A stretch of 64,000 nucleotides of DNA from Couchioplanes azureus (GTDB lineage Bacteria; Actinomycetota; Actinomycetes; Mycobacteriales; Micromonosporaceae). The notes under the pieces were generated by a model. That model made no database searches. It saw only the letters and a program-made list of their open reading frames with translations, and had not been told where the DNA came from. Below are positions 50,329 to 58,434 of the stretch, piece after piece. The position numbers and the translations under genes were made by a program. Position 1 is the stretch's first letter. Every line of letters begins with the position of its first letter. The DNA is taken from the NCBI RefSeq assembly GCF_014648355.1, contig NZ_BMQY01000006.1, positions 53,688 to 117,687 of the forward strand. The letters are read 5' to 3'.

Positions 50329-51819
50329 TCAGAGAAGAACGGACTCCAGCGGGCCACGAAGGAAGTACAGGACGAAGAGCACGGCCACGCCGTACAACAG
50401 CGGCTGCACCTGCCGGGCCTTGCCGACGGCCAGCTTGATCACGACGTACGAGACGACGCCCGCGCCGATGCCGTTCGAGATCGAGTACGTGAACGGCATC
50501 AGCGTGATGGCCAGGAAGGCCGGGATCGCGATCTCGGGGTCCGTCCAGTCGATCTGCCGGACCGCCGTCATCATCAGGAAGCCGACCACCACCAGCGCCG
50601 TCGACGCCGCCTCGAACGGCACCACCGTGACCAGCGGCGCCAGGAACATCGCCAGCAGGAACAACACGCCCGTGACGAGGTTGGCGACACCCGTACGCGC
50701 CCCCTCGGCGACACCCGACGCGCTCTCGATGAACGACGTGTTGCTGGACACGCTCGCCGCGCCACCGGCCGCCGCCGCGACGGAGTCGACCAGCAGGATC
50801 TCCCGCGTCCGCGGAGGCATGCCCTCGGCGTCGAGCAGCTCGCCCTCCTGGCCCACGGCCACCATCGTGCCCATGGTGTCGAAGAAGTCCGTGATCAGCA
50901 GCGTGAACACGAACATGAGAACGACCAGCCAGCCGGCCCGGCTCCACGAGCCCAGCACGTTGAACTCGCCCACCAGCGACAGGTCCGGAACGTCGAAGAC
51001 CTTCTCCGGCAGCGTGGGCACGTTCAGCGACCAGCCGCCGGGGTTGGGCTTGCCGTTCACGAACGACGGGCCGATGTGGGCGACCGCCTCGACGACGACC
51101 GCCAGCACGGTCGTCGCCAGGATGCCGACCAGGATCGCACCCTTCACCCGGCGGACGAAGAGGATCAGGGTGAAGAGCAGGCCCAGGCAGAAGACCAGCA
51201 GCGGCCAGGTCGTCAGCTTGCCGCCGACGCCCAGCTCGACCGGCACGGTCGTGCCCGCCGCGTCCGGGATCCGCCGGACGAACCCGGCGTCCACCAGGCC
51301 GATCATCATCAGGAACAGGCCGATACCGACGCCGATCGCGGTCTTCAGCGCGGTCGGCACCGCCCGGAACACCGCCGTCCGCAGCCCGGTCAGCACCAGG
51401 ACGCCGATCACCACACCCTCGATCACCACCAGGCCCATCGCGTCGGCCCAGGTCATCTCGGGCGCGATCTCGTACGCGACCAGCGCGTTCACGCCGAGCC
51501 CCGCGGCGAGCGCCAGCGGGAACCGGGCCACGACGCCCATCAGGATCGTCATCACCCCGGCGACCAGGGCCGTACCGGCGGCGAGCGCGGTCATCGGCAG
51601 CCGCGCGCCGGTCGCGTCCACGCCCGCGGCCAGGATCAGCGGGTTGAGCACCACGATGTAGGCCATCGTGAAGAAGGTCGCGAACCCGCCCCGGACCTCC
51701 CGCCCGAGCGTCGAGCCGCGGGCCGAGACCTCGAAGAAACGATCAAAACCATTGCGAGGGGTACGCCCGCCGCCGGCGGCGGGGGACTCGTCATTCGCGC
51801 TTGCGGAGGCAGTGGACAT
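50329..51819 (-). CDS. NCS2-family purine permease (AzgA/guanine-hypoxanthine type)
   Basis: 496 residues, 12-14 membrane segments. Family marks: FFEVSARGSTLGREVRGGFATFFTMAYIVVLNPLIL, PLALAAGLGVNALVAYEIAPEMTWADAMGLVVIEGVVI, FDTMGTMVAVGQEGELLDAEGMPPRTREILLVDSVAAAAGGAASVSSNTSFIESASGVAEGARTGVANLVTG, and ITLMPFTYSISNGIGAGVVSYVV. These point to the AzgA subfamily, which imports adenine, guanine and hypoxanthine with protons. ATG at 51819 follows GGAAGG. I saw no purine riboswitch ahead of it. Confidence 0.93.
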   Translation of the reverse strand: MSTASASANDESPAAGGGRTPRNGFDRFFEVSARGSTLGREVRGGFATFFTMAYIVVLNPLILAAGVDATGARLPMTALAAGTALVAGVMTILMGVVARFPLALAAGLGVNALVAYEIAPEMTWADAMGLVVIEGVVIGVLVLTGLRTAVFRAVPTALKTAIGVGIGLFLMMIGLVDAGFVRRIPDAAGTTVPVELGVGGKLTTWPLLVFCLGLLFTLILFVRRVKGAILVGILATTVLAVVVEAVAHIGPSFVNGKPNPGGWSLNVPTLPEKVFDVPDLSLVGEFNVLGSWSRAGWLVVLMFVFTLLITDFFDTMGTMVAVGQEGELLDAEGMPPRTREILLVDSVAAAAGGAASVSSNTSFIESASGVAEGARTGVANLVTGVLFLLAMFLAPLVTVVPFEAASTALVVVGFLMMTAVRQIDWTDPEIAIPAFLAITLMPFTYSISNGIGAGVVSYVVIKLAVGKARQVQPLLYGVAVLFVLYFLRGPLESVLL

Positions 51820-51930
51820 GAGGGCCCTTCCACGCGGAGCAGCAAGGTGTCACGCGCATCGAAGCAGAAGGAAGGGCCGGGCAGAAGATCGGGACTGTTA
51901 CAACTGTCACGACCGCCCACGGGAGATCTC

Positions 51931-52281
51931 GTGGGACGTACGCTCGTTCACGTGGCCGACCCGTCCCCCGCCCCGCGCGCAGCCTCTCCGAGCACCGAGG
52001 AGCCGCACATTCCCGGGCTGGACGCGGTCACCGGCACCAAGCCCCGGCCGGAGCCCCTCGACCCGCCGATGGTCCCCTTCGCCCTGGCCGGCATCGCGGC
52101 CTTCGCGGTCGCGGGCGTGATCATGCTCCTCGCCGACGCCCCGGACGACTGGCAGAGGACCTGCCTGGCGGGCCTGCTCCTGGGCATCCCGGGCTTGATC
52201 ACCATGCTCCGGCACGACGCCCACCGCCGCCGCCGGCGCGCCCTGACCCACCCCGAGTTCCGCATCACCGACCCGGGCTGA
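51931..52281 (+). CDS. DUF2530 small membrane protein
   Basis: 116 residues. A Pro-rich soluble start, then two membrane helices (MVPFALAGIAAFAVAGVIMLL and RTCLAGLLLGIPGLITML) with PPMVPFALAG...DDWQRTC, the DUF2530 pattern. Function unknown. GTG at 51931 has GGGAGA 5 bp upstream; GTG at 51952 is a shorter alternative. It is divergent from the purine permease (111 bp apart). Confidence 0.8.
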   Translation: MGRTLVHVADPSPAPRAASPSTEEPHIPGLDAVTGTKPRPEPLDPPMVPFALAGIAAFAVAGVIMLLADAPDDWQRTCLAGLLLGIPGLITMLRHDAHRRRRRALTHPEFRITDPG

Positions 52282-52298
52282 GCACCTCTGCGACAGGT

Positions 52299-52318
52299 AC
52301 CCGCGCGCCCGCGCGGGT
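52299..52318 (+). terminator. Hairpin after the DUF2530 gene
   Basis: ACCCGCGCG, CC, CGCGCGGGT: 9-bp perfect stem, then TTTCC, 17 bp past the stop. Confidence 0.65.
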
Positions 52319-52421
52319 TTCCACGGCCTCGCGGGCTTACAACGACCTCGCGCGCTCCGAACGACCCTGTTGCCGGCGTCCCATCGCCGTCGCCGCGCTC
52401 CCGGGTCGTGCGTGGCCGGAC

Positions 52422-53246
52422 TCAGCTGTGGCCGTAGTCCTCGGCGGGCTCGCTGGCCTCCACCGAGCCGTGGCCGCGGCTCACCGCCACCGCCTCGACC
52501 TCACTGTCGTCGTAGACCGTCGGCAGCTCCTCGACCGGCTGCTCCGCCGCGCCGAGCAGCGCCTCCGAGTGCGCGCCGCAGCCGTGGTCGGCGCTGACCG
52601 CCCGGGCGTCGTCGGGGGCGTACAGGTTGCCGCAGACGCCGAACATCGCCCGCATGGACCCGGCGAGCGGCAGGTAGAAGCCGCACGTGCCGCAGCGGGC
52701 GTTGCGCGGGGCCGCGGTGGCGATCGGGGCGTCCGGGCCGGAGTCGCCCTCGTACCAGCGCTGGGCGGTCTCCATGCGGCCCTCGCGGGACATCACCCGG
52801 GACCGGCCCAGCCCGAGCTCCCAGGAGACCTCCTCGACCGCGGCATCGTCGCTGAGCACGTAGCCGGGAGCGAGCCGCTCGTCGTCGGGCGCGGTCGGCA
52901 TGAGGTCGCCGACGCCGAGGTCGCCCGGCTGCACCCGCTCGTTCCACGGCACCCAGCCGGGGGCCATCAGCGCGTCCGGGCCCGGCAGCAGCACGGTCTC
53001 GCAGACGGTGACGTGGCGGGACCGGGGCACCCGGGTCACGGTGACGGCCCAGCGCCAGCCCTGGTAACCGGCCAGGTGGCTCTCGAAGAAATGGGTGACG
53101 ACCCGGTCGCCCTCGGCCACCGCCTCGAGGTGTTCACCGACGTCGGCGGGGTCCACATCGGTGATGGCACCGCGCGCCACGCCGACCGCATCGGCACAGA
53201 CCTGGTCGAGTCGGGCGGCACGGTTCGCGGCGGTCCTGGTCGTCAC
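52422..53246 (-). CDS. DUF3027 domain protein with C-terminal zinc-ribbon-like cysteines
   Basis: 274 residues. The domain segment QGWRWAVTVTRVPRSRHVTVCETVLLPGPDALMAPGWVPWNERVQPGDLGVGDLMPT is the DUF3027 signature. After VSWELGLGRSRVMSREG comes a Cys pattern CGTCGFYLPLAGSMRAMFGVCGNLYAPDDARAVSADHGCGAH, which could hold a metal ion. No function is known. GTG at 53246 is the first supported start (VTTRTAANRAARLDQVC). It is divergent from the repetitive 53247-53621 region. Confidence 0.85.
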   Translation of the reverse strand: MTTRTAANRAARLDQVCADAVGVARGAITDVDPADVGEHLEAVAEGDRVVTHFFESHLAGYQGWRWAVTVTRVPRSRHVTVCETVLLPGPDALMAPGWVPWNERVQPGDLGVGDLMPTAPDDERLAPGYVLSDDAAVEEVSWELGLGRSRVMSREGRMETAQRWYEGDSGPDAPIATAAPRNARCGTCGFYLPLAGSMRAMFGVCGNLYAPDDARAVSADHGCGAHSEALLGAAEQPVEELPTVYDDSEVEAVAVSRGHGSVEASEPAEDYGHS

Positions 53247-53621
53247 CGGGTCATTGTCCCCCACCGGCCAACCTCCGCGGCAACGACTCCCCCACATAGT
53301 TGTCCACAGCCCTCGAGCGCTCGTCCCGACGATCCGCCATGCTGCTGAGGCAGTCTCCGGCAGGGCGGTCGCATGCATGGTCTGTCTGCGGTCGGCCGCG
53401 ACGGACTTGTGCCGGCCGCAGCGGCAGCGCCGGCCCGGCCGGCCGCGGCGGAAGGGTCAACTCGTGGTCGGCCGCGGCGGACGCGCCGCTCGCGGTCGGC
53501 CGTAGCGGGAGCGGCGGCCCGCAGTCGGCCGCGGCGGACGCGCCAGGTGGTGATCGGGCTCGCCGGGGACGCCGGCGGTGGGGAGGCGACGCGGGTCGCC
53601 CTGATGCGACAGGATGGGGCG
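53247..53621. other. 375-bp intergenic region with imperfect repeats and one DnaA-box-like 9-mer
   Basis: Contains TTGTCCACA at 53300-53308, identical to the high-GC actinomycete DnaA-box consensus. From about 53380 to 53560 there are four or five degenerate copies of GGTCGGCCGCGGCGGAC with ~40-45 bp spacing. The open frame of the following MFS gene runs through it but is Arg/Ala-rich and without a start signal. Confidence 0.55.
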
Positions 53622-55697
53622 ATGCCGCTGCTTCCCACGATCGGACGCACCGTCGGCACCGGCGTCAGGGCGATGCGGATGCTGGTGCGAGGCGGGCTGC
53701 GCGGCAGCGCCTGGGCGACCCGCCGGGTGGGCGACGCCCGGGCCCGGGGCGCGGCCGGCGAGATCGGCATGATCCGCCTCTTCGACCTGCACGCGCTCTC
53801 CTGCGCCGGCGACACCCTGATCGCCATCGGCCTCGCCGGGACGATCTTCTTCAACGTGCCCCTGGGCGAGGCCCGCAGCAAGGTCGCGCTCTACCTGCTC
53901 GTCACGATGGTGCCGTTCGCGCTGCTGGCGCCGGTGGTGGGCCCGCTGCTCGACCACTTCCGGCACGGCCGGCGATATGCGCTCGCCGCGGCGATGCTCG
54001 GCCGCGCTTTCCTGGCCTACGTCATCTCCGACAATTTGCTCGGCTGGGGACTCTATCCCGCGGCGTTCGGCGTGCTGGCGCTTTCCCGGGCATACGGTGT
54101 GGCCAGATCCGCGGCCGTTCCCCGGCTCCTGCCGGAGGGCGTCGGTCTCTCCCAGGTGGGCGCCCGGGCCAGCGTCTACGGCACCTTCGCGGGCGCGGTG
54201 GTGGCGCCGATCGGCCTGCTCGCGTTCAAGATCGGTCCGCAGTGGCCGCTGCGGGTCTCGTCGATCATCTTCCTGGTCGGCATGGTGATCGCGCTGCGCC
54301 TGCCGCCGCGCGCCGACTCGGACCCTCCCGAGGAGGTGCCCCGCCCGTTCCGGACCATGCTGCGCCTGCGCCGCGGTCCCGACCGGCCGCTGTCCGGGAG
54401 CCTCGTCGTCGGCACTCTGATCGGCAGCGCCAGCTTCCGCTGTCTGTACGGTTTCCTCCTGCTCTACCTCGCCTTCGCGGTCAAGGCACAGGGGCTCGGC
54501 ACCGACCTCTTCGGCCGCGACATCGGCAGCCAGGGCGCGGTGGCCCTGGTCGGCGGCGCCCTGGCGGTCGGCACGTTCCTCGCCACCGCGATCGGCACCC
54601 GGCTGCGCATCCGCCGCCCGGCGGCCCTGCAGTCCGGCGGCCTCACCATCACGGCCGCCGTAGCGGTCCTGACAGCGATCTTCTTCACGCTGCCGATGGT
54701 GGCGCTGCTGTCCCTGGTGGCCTCCGTCTTCAGCGGCATCGCCAAGCTCGCGGTCGACGCCAGCATCCAGGAACGCGTCCCGGAACGCCTGCGAGCCAGC
54801 GCCTTCGCCCACTCGGAAACCGTCCTGATGATCGCCTGGGTCATCGGCGGCGCGGTCGGCATCATCCCCCTCCACGGCCGCCTCGGCATCACGCTCGCCG
54901 CCCTCTTCGCCGTGGCCGCCGCAGTCCGAGGCACGATCGTCGCAACCCGCCTCCACGGCGAACGCCTCCACGGCCGCCCCGACGTCGCCGCCGAGGAAGC
55001 CAACCCCCCGGAACAACCCACCGCCGAACACCCCACGACCCGGCAACCCACCCCCGAGCCCTCCACGACCCGGCAACCCACGCCCGAGCCCTCCACGACC
55101 CGGCAACCCACGCCCGAGCCCTCCACGACCCGGCAACCCACGCCCGAGCCCTCCACGACCCGGCAACCCACGGCCGAGCACCCCACGACCCGGCAACCCA
55201 CGGCCGAGCACCCCACCGCTCGGTCCACGTCACTCCACCCGGCAAGCCAGCTCACCCCACCGCACGGGATCGGTGCGCAGACGGCCTCCGATCCGCCCGC
55301 ACCGCCGCCGAGGAAACCGACCGGCCGCCGACGCCGCCTGTTCTCCCGCACCGGCACCCCGGCCAGCGAGCCGCTGCCTACCCAGCCGTGGGGATCTCCC
55401 ACGCCGCCGGCAGCTCCTACACCGCCACCGGCAGCCCCTACACCGCCACCGGCAGCCTCCACTCCGCCGCCGGCAGCCTCCACACCGCCACCGGCAGCCT
55501 CCACACCGCCACCGGCAGCCTCCACACCACCAGCGGGAGCCCCCACACCGTCACCGGCGACAGCCGCGCCTTCACCCGAACGACCCGCGACGCCGGAACA
55601 GCCCCGCGACGACCTCGCGCCGCCCGGCTTCCACATCTACCGGCCCTCGTCCGCCGCCAACAGCAACAGCTCTCACCCCGACGAGGCCGGGCGGTGA
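53622..55697 (+). CDS. MFS transporter with ~235-residue repetitive cytoplasmic tail
   Basis: 691 residues. Core of 12 segments from about residue 50 (MIRLFDLHALSCAGDTLIAIGLAGTIFFNVPLGEARSKVALYLLVTMVPFALLAPVVGPLLDHFRHGRRYALAAAML) to ~455, of the MFS_3 type. From ~456 the tail is Pro/Thr-rich with six 10-residue TTRQPTPEPS repeats and later PPPAAST repeats, and ends with DDLAPPGFHIYRPSSAAN. ATG at 53622 has GGATGGGG close by; an in-frame ATG at 53604 is possible. Its stop overlaps the mqnB start, so the two are translationally coupled. Substrate unknown. Confidence 0.85.
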   Translation: MPLLPTIGRTVGTGVRAMRMLVRGGLRGSAWATRRVGDARARGAAGEIGMIRLFDLHALSCAGDTLIAIGLAGTIFFNVPLGEARSKVALYLLVTMVPFALLAPVVGPLLDHFRHGRRYALAAAMLGRAFLAYVISDNLLGWGLYPAAFGVLALSRAYGVARSAAVPRLLPEGVGLSQVGARASVYGTFAGAVVAPIGLLAFKIGPQWPLRVSSIIFLVGMVIALRLPPRADSDPPEEVPRPFRTMLRLRRGPDRPLSGSLVVGTLIGSASFRCLYGFLLLYLAFAVKAQGLGTDLFGRDIGSQGAVALVGGALAVGTFLATAIGTRLRIRRPAALQSGGLTITAAVAVLTAIFFTLPMVALLSLVASVFSGIAKLAVDASIQERVPERLRASAFAHSETVLMIAWVIGGAVGIIPLHGRLGITLAALFAVAAAVRGTIVATRLHGERLHGRPDVAAEEANPPEQPTAEHPTTRQPTPEPSTTRQPTPEPSTTRQPTPEPSTTRQPTPEPSTTRQPTAEHPTTRQPTAEHPTARSTSLHPASQLTPPHGIGAQTASDPPAPPPRKPTGRRRRLFSRTGTPASEPLPTQPWGSPTPPAAPTPPPAAPTPPPAASTPPPAASTPPPAASTPPPAASTPPAGAPTPSPATAAPSPERPATPEQPRDDLAPPGFHIYRPSSAANSNSSHPDEAGR
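55035..55214. repeat. 30-bp tandem repeat, six units, in the MFS tail
   Basis: Units begin ACGACCCGGCAACCCAC at 55035, 55065, 55095, 55125, 55155 and 55185. The first four encode TTRQPTPEPS, the last two TTRQPTAEHP. Copy number can change without frame shift. Confidence 0.95.
55411..55540. repeat. Short GC-rich repeats coding the Pro/Ala-rich end of the MFS tail
   Basis: About seven imperfect copies of CCACCGGCAGCCTCCACACCG (21 bp), encoding PPPAAST. Six- and seven-residue variants alternate. Confidence 0.85.
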
Positions 55698-56758
55698 TCC
55701 CGGCCCGCCTGCTGATCGTCACGGCGGTCGAGCCCGAGGCCGCCGCCGTCCGGGCCGGACTCGATGCCGCCGCCTTCCGGGCCGGAGTCGACGCCGCCGC
55801 CATCCGGGCCGGAGTCGACGCCGCCGCCATCCGGGCCGGAGAGGATGCCGCCGCAGCCGATGCCGCCGCGGTCAACGCCGCCCCAGCCGATGGCGGCGCG
55901 GTCAACGCCGCCCCAGCCGATGCCGCCGTGATCGATGCTGCCGCCACCCGGGCCGGAGACGACGCCGCCGCGGTCAACGCCGCCGCAGCCGACGCCGCCG
56001 CGGTCAACGCCGCCGCAGCCGACGCCGCCACGGTCAACGCCGCCGCGGTCTACGCCGCCGCAGCCGACGCCGCCGCAGCCGACGCCGCCCCAGCCGATGC
56101 CGCGCCGGTCAAAGCCGCCGCAGTCGATGGCGGCGAAGTCATTGCCGCCGCGGTCAATGCCGCCCCAGCCGATGGCGGCGCGATCGATGCCGCCGCGGTC
56201 GATGTTGTGCCGGTCGGGGTGGGGCCTGCGGCCGCGGCGGCCGGCACCGCCCGGCTGCTGGCGCTTGCCGAGGCTCGGGGTCGCCCCTATCGGGCGGTGA
56301 TCTGCGCCGGGATCGCGGGCGGTTTCGTCGGGCGGGCGGAGGTCGGAGCGACCGTGCTGGCCGCCCGCAGTATCGCCGCGGATCTCGGTGCCGAGACGCC
56401 GGACGGCTTCCTGCCCGTCGAGGAGCTCGGCTTCGGCAGCAGTGTCGTCGAGGCCGACGGTGTCCTGCTCGCGGCCTTGTCGTCCGCCCTTCCGGACGCC
56501 GTCGTCGGTGACGTGCTGACGCTCGCCACGGTCACCGGCACCGCGGGGACGGCCGCGGAGCTGAGCGCCCGTTTTCCCGCCGCGGTGGCCGAGGCGATGG
56601 AGGGCCACGGCGTGGCCTGCGCGGCGCGGGCCGCGGGGGTGCCCTTCGCCGAGATGCGGACCATCTCGAACCCGATCGGCCCGCGCGACCGGGCCTCCTG
56701 GCGTCTCGAGGAAGCATTCTCCGCCCTCACCGACGCGATCGCGAAGGTCTGTGGATAA
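55694..56758 (+). CDS. mqnB: Futalosine hydrolase with a ~145-residue repetitive insertion
   Basis: Should cleave futalosine to dehypoxanthine futalosine and hypoxanthine in menaquinone synthesis. The family is about 200-230 residues, yet this frame is 354. Residues 1-23 (IPARLLIVTAVEPEAAAVRAGL) are the first strand and helix, and residues 169-354 resume the fold: VDVVPVGVGPAAAAAGTARLLALAEARG, VICAGIAGGFVGRAEVGATVLA, and the late SNPIGPRDRASWRLEEAF. Between them (24-168) lies an Ala/Asp/Val repeat of mostly 10-residue AAVNAAAADA-type units. All catalytic-region segments I can recognise are present, so the protein may still fold if the insert loops out. GTG at 55694 overlaps the MFS stop as GTGA. 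No frameshift is seen. Confidence 0.85.
   Translation: MIPARLLIVTAVEPEAAAVRAGLDAAAFRAGVDAAAIRAGVDAAAIRAGEDAAAADAAAVNAAPADGGAVNAAPADAAVIDAAATRAGDDAAAVNAAAADAAAVNAAAADAATVNAAAVYAAAADAAAADAAPADAAPVKAAAVDGGEVIAAAVNAAPADGGAIDAAAVDVVPVGVGPAAAAAGTARLLALAEARGRPYRAVICAGIAGGFVGRAEVGATVLAARSIAADLGAETPDGFLPVEELGFGSSVVEADGVLLAALSSALPDAVVGDVLTLATVTGTAGTAAELSARFPAAVAEAMEGHGVACAARAAGVPFAEMRTISNPIGPRDRASWRLEEAFSALTDAIAKVCG
55760..56195. repeat. GC-rich in-frame repeat inserted in mqnB
   Basis: A mosaic of 15-, 24- and 30-bp units such as GCCGCCGCGGTCAACGCC and GCCCCAGCCGATGGCGGC, about twenty copies, some nearly identical. On the plus strand every unit keeps the reading frame. Confidence 0.9.
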
Positions 56759-56770
56759 CTCTGTGGACAA
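56750..56770. promoter_or_regulatory. Two DnaA-box-like 9-mers at the 3' end of mqnB
   Basis: TGTGGATAA (56750-56758, the reverse complement of TTATCCACA) and TGTGGACAA (56762-56770, reverse complement of TTGTCCACA), same orientation, centres 12 bp apart. The first includes the mqnB stop codon. Both are exact consensus forms. Confidence 0.55.
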
Positions 56771-56949
56771 CCACCCCGGCCCGCTGGAGGGCGGACAGCT
56801 TCCGGGCTTTCGGTGATACCGGCCGGGAGGACGCCGATCCGCACACCCGGCGGCGACCCGGCGTGGTGCCGGGCCCCGCGCGGGGGTGTGGCGATCCAGA
56901 CACCGTCCGGTACGGGCTTCCCACCGCGCCCGTCGTTACGGTGAGGGAC

Positions 56950-57768
56950 GTGGCGCTTTCACTGGCGGTCTCGCCCTGCCCCAACGACACCTTCGTCTTC
57001 CACGCCCTCGTGCACGGCCTGGTTCCCGGCGCGGCGACCGTCGACCTCACGTTCGCGGACGTCGACGTGACGAACACCGCGGCGGAGCGCGGCGAGTTCG
57101 ACCTGGTGAAGGTCAGCTACGCGGCGCTGCCGTGGCTGCTCGGCGACTACGAGCTGCTGCCCTGCGGCGGTGCGCTCGGCCGGGGATGCGGCCCGCTGGT
57201 GCTCACCCGGGGCGGTCACGACGGCGACCTCACCGGTGCCACCGTCGCGGTCCCGGGCGACCGCACGACGGCCTACCTGCTCTTCCGGCTCTGGTCGCAG
57301 GGCAACGCCCTGAAGCGCATCGAGGTGGTCCCGTTCGACCGGATCATGCCCGGCGTGGCCGACGGCACCTACGACGCCGGCCTGGTGATCCACGAGGCGC
57401 GGTTCACCTATCCCCGCTACGGGCTGACGGCGCTCGCCGATCTCGGCGAATGGTGGGAATCGGAAACCGGCCTGCCCATCCCGCTCGGCGCGATCCTGGC
57501 GCGCAAGGGCGTCGTCGACCCGCGGGCCGCCACGGAGTGGATCCGCGCCTCGGTCAGCATGGCGTGGGCCGATCCGGACGCGAGCCGGGAGTTCGTCCTG
57601 GCCCACGCGAACGAGATGGAGCCCGACGTGGTGCAGCAGCACATTGCGCTCTACGTCAACGAGTTCACCCTCGACCTGGGCAAGGAAGGTTTCGCGGCGG
57701 CCGACGCCCTGCTGGGCCGGGCCGCCGCGGCGGGACTCACGCCCGCGGTGCCGACACTGCTGAGCTGA
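56950..57768 (+). CDS. mqnD: 1,4-dihydroxy-6-naphthoate synthase
   Basis: 272 residues, the step that converts cyclic dehypoxanthine futalosine to 1,4-dihydroxy-6-naphthoate in the futalosine route. The periplasmic-binding-type fold begins LAVSPCPNDTFVFHALVHGLV, with later DVTNTAAERGEFDLVKVSYAALPWLLGDYELLPCGGALGRGCGPLVLTR and DAGLVIHEARFTYPRYGL. GTG at 56950 follows GAGGGA; a -10 (TACGGT, 56937-56942) 7 bp upstream would make the mRNA leaderless. It lies about 190 bp after mqnB, so the two may be transcribed together or separately. Confidence 0.95.
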   Translation: MALSLAVSPCPNDTFVFHALVHGLVPGAATVDLTFADVDVTNTAAERGEFDLVKVSYAALPWLLGDYELLPCGGALGRGCGPLVLTRGGHDGDLTGATVAVPGDRTTAYLLFRLWSQGNALKRIEVVPFDRIMPGVADGTYDAGLVIHEARFTYPRYGLTALADLGEWWESETGLPIPLGAILARKGVVDPRAATEWIRASVSMAWADPDASREFVLAHANEMEPDVVQQHIALYVNEFTLDLGKEGFAAADALLGRAAAAGLTPAVPTLLS

Positions 57769-57945
57769 TGCGGCGAAGGCCCCGGCCGGGCAGACGGCGC
57801 GGAGGCGCCGCAGGCCGCGGACGAATCCCCGGAGGACCCCGGACGGCCGGGAACGGCCGGGAACGGCCCCTGAGTGTCCCGCGCCGAGCCCGGGACAACC
57901 CACGAGGCCGCCCGTGACGGCTGAAGGAGCAGACGGGCAGACGAG
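57769..57945. other. Untranslated stretch after mqnD
   Basis: About 180 bp with no gene I can support. Short imperfect repeats (GGCCGGGAACGGCC twice near 57845-57868). Confidence 0.4.
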
Positions 57946-57946
57946 A

Positions 57947-57970
57947 AAGGCCGCCCCGAGGGGCGGCCTT
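57947..57970. terminator. Bidirectional hairpin terminator between mqnD and cold-shock genes
   Basis: AAGGCCGCCCC, GA, GGGGCGGCCTT: 11-bp perfect arms with A and T ends, working in both directions, 18 bp from the cold-shock stop. Confidence 0.85.
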
Positions 57971-57987
57971 CGTCGTCCAGCGAGACG

Positions 57988-58374
57988 TCAGACTTCGAGC
58001 TCGCGCGCCACCGCGTGCACGAGCTGGGCGATCTTCTGCGCCGTCCGCTTGTCCGGATAGCGCCCGCGCCGCAGGTCCGGCTGGACCTTCGCCTCCAGCA
58101 CCTTGATCATGTCTTCGACCATGCCGTGCAGCTCGTCGGCCGGCCGGCGGCGCAGCTCCGCCACCGACGGCGGGGCGTCCAGCACCTTCACGCCTAGCGC
58201 CTGGGCTCCCTTACGGCTGTCCACCACCCCGAACTCGACGCGCTGACCTGCCCGCAGGTCGGCGACCCCGGACGGCAGGGCGCCCTTGGGCAGGAACACG
58301 TCCCCGCCCTCGTCGCTGGTGACGAACCCGAACCCCTTCGCCGCGTCGTACCACTTCACTCGACCCGTGGGCAC
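57988..58374 (-). CDS. Cold-shock domain protein with C-terminal extension
   Basis: 128 residues. The first ~65 are an OB-fold cold-shock domain: VPTGRVKWYDAAKGFGFVTSDEGGDVFLPKGALP with RNP1 KGFGFV and RNP2 DVFL. A ~60-residue helical extension (VAELRRRPADELHGMVEDMIKVLEAKVQPDLRRGRYPDKRTAQKIAQLVHAVARELEV) is typical of this actinobacterial subtype and absent in the 67-residue CspA. It binds RNA or single-stranded DNA. GTG at 58374 has GAGG 6 bp upstream; a TTG at 58395 would add seven residues. Confidence 0.92.
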   Translation of the reverse strand: MPTGRVKWYDAAKGFGFVTSDEGGDVFLPKGALPSGVADLRAGQRVEFGVVDSRKGAQALGVKVLDAPPSVAELRRRPADELHGMVEDMIKVLEAKVQPDLRRGRYPDKRTAQKIAQLVHAVARELEV

Positions 58375-58434
58375 GCTGACCTCAACTTCACTCAATGGAC
58401 TCGATTGCTCACGGCTAGGTTATCGAGCGGTGGG

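Noticed and set aside
53300..53621. N-terminal extension of the MFS protein
   Set aside because: The added residues are Arg/Ala/Gly-rich translation of imperfect repeats; membrane core and ribosome-binding site support the start at 53622.
56750..56770. Chromosome origin
   Set aside because: Only two DnaA-box 9-mers here, no AT-rich unwinding element and no dnaA/dnaN/gyr genes.
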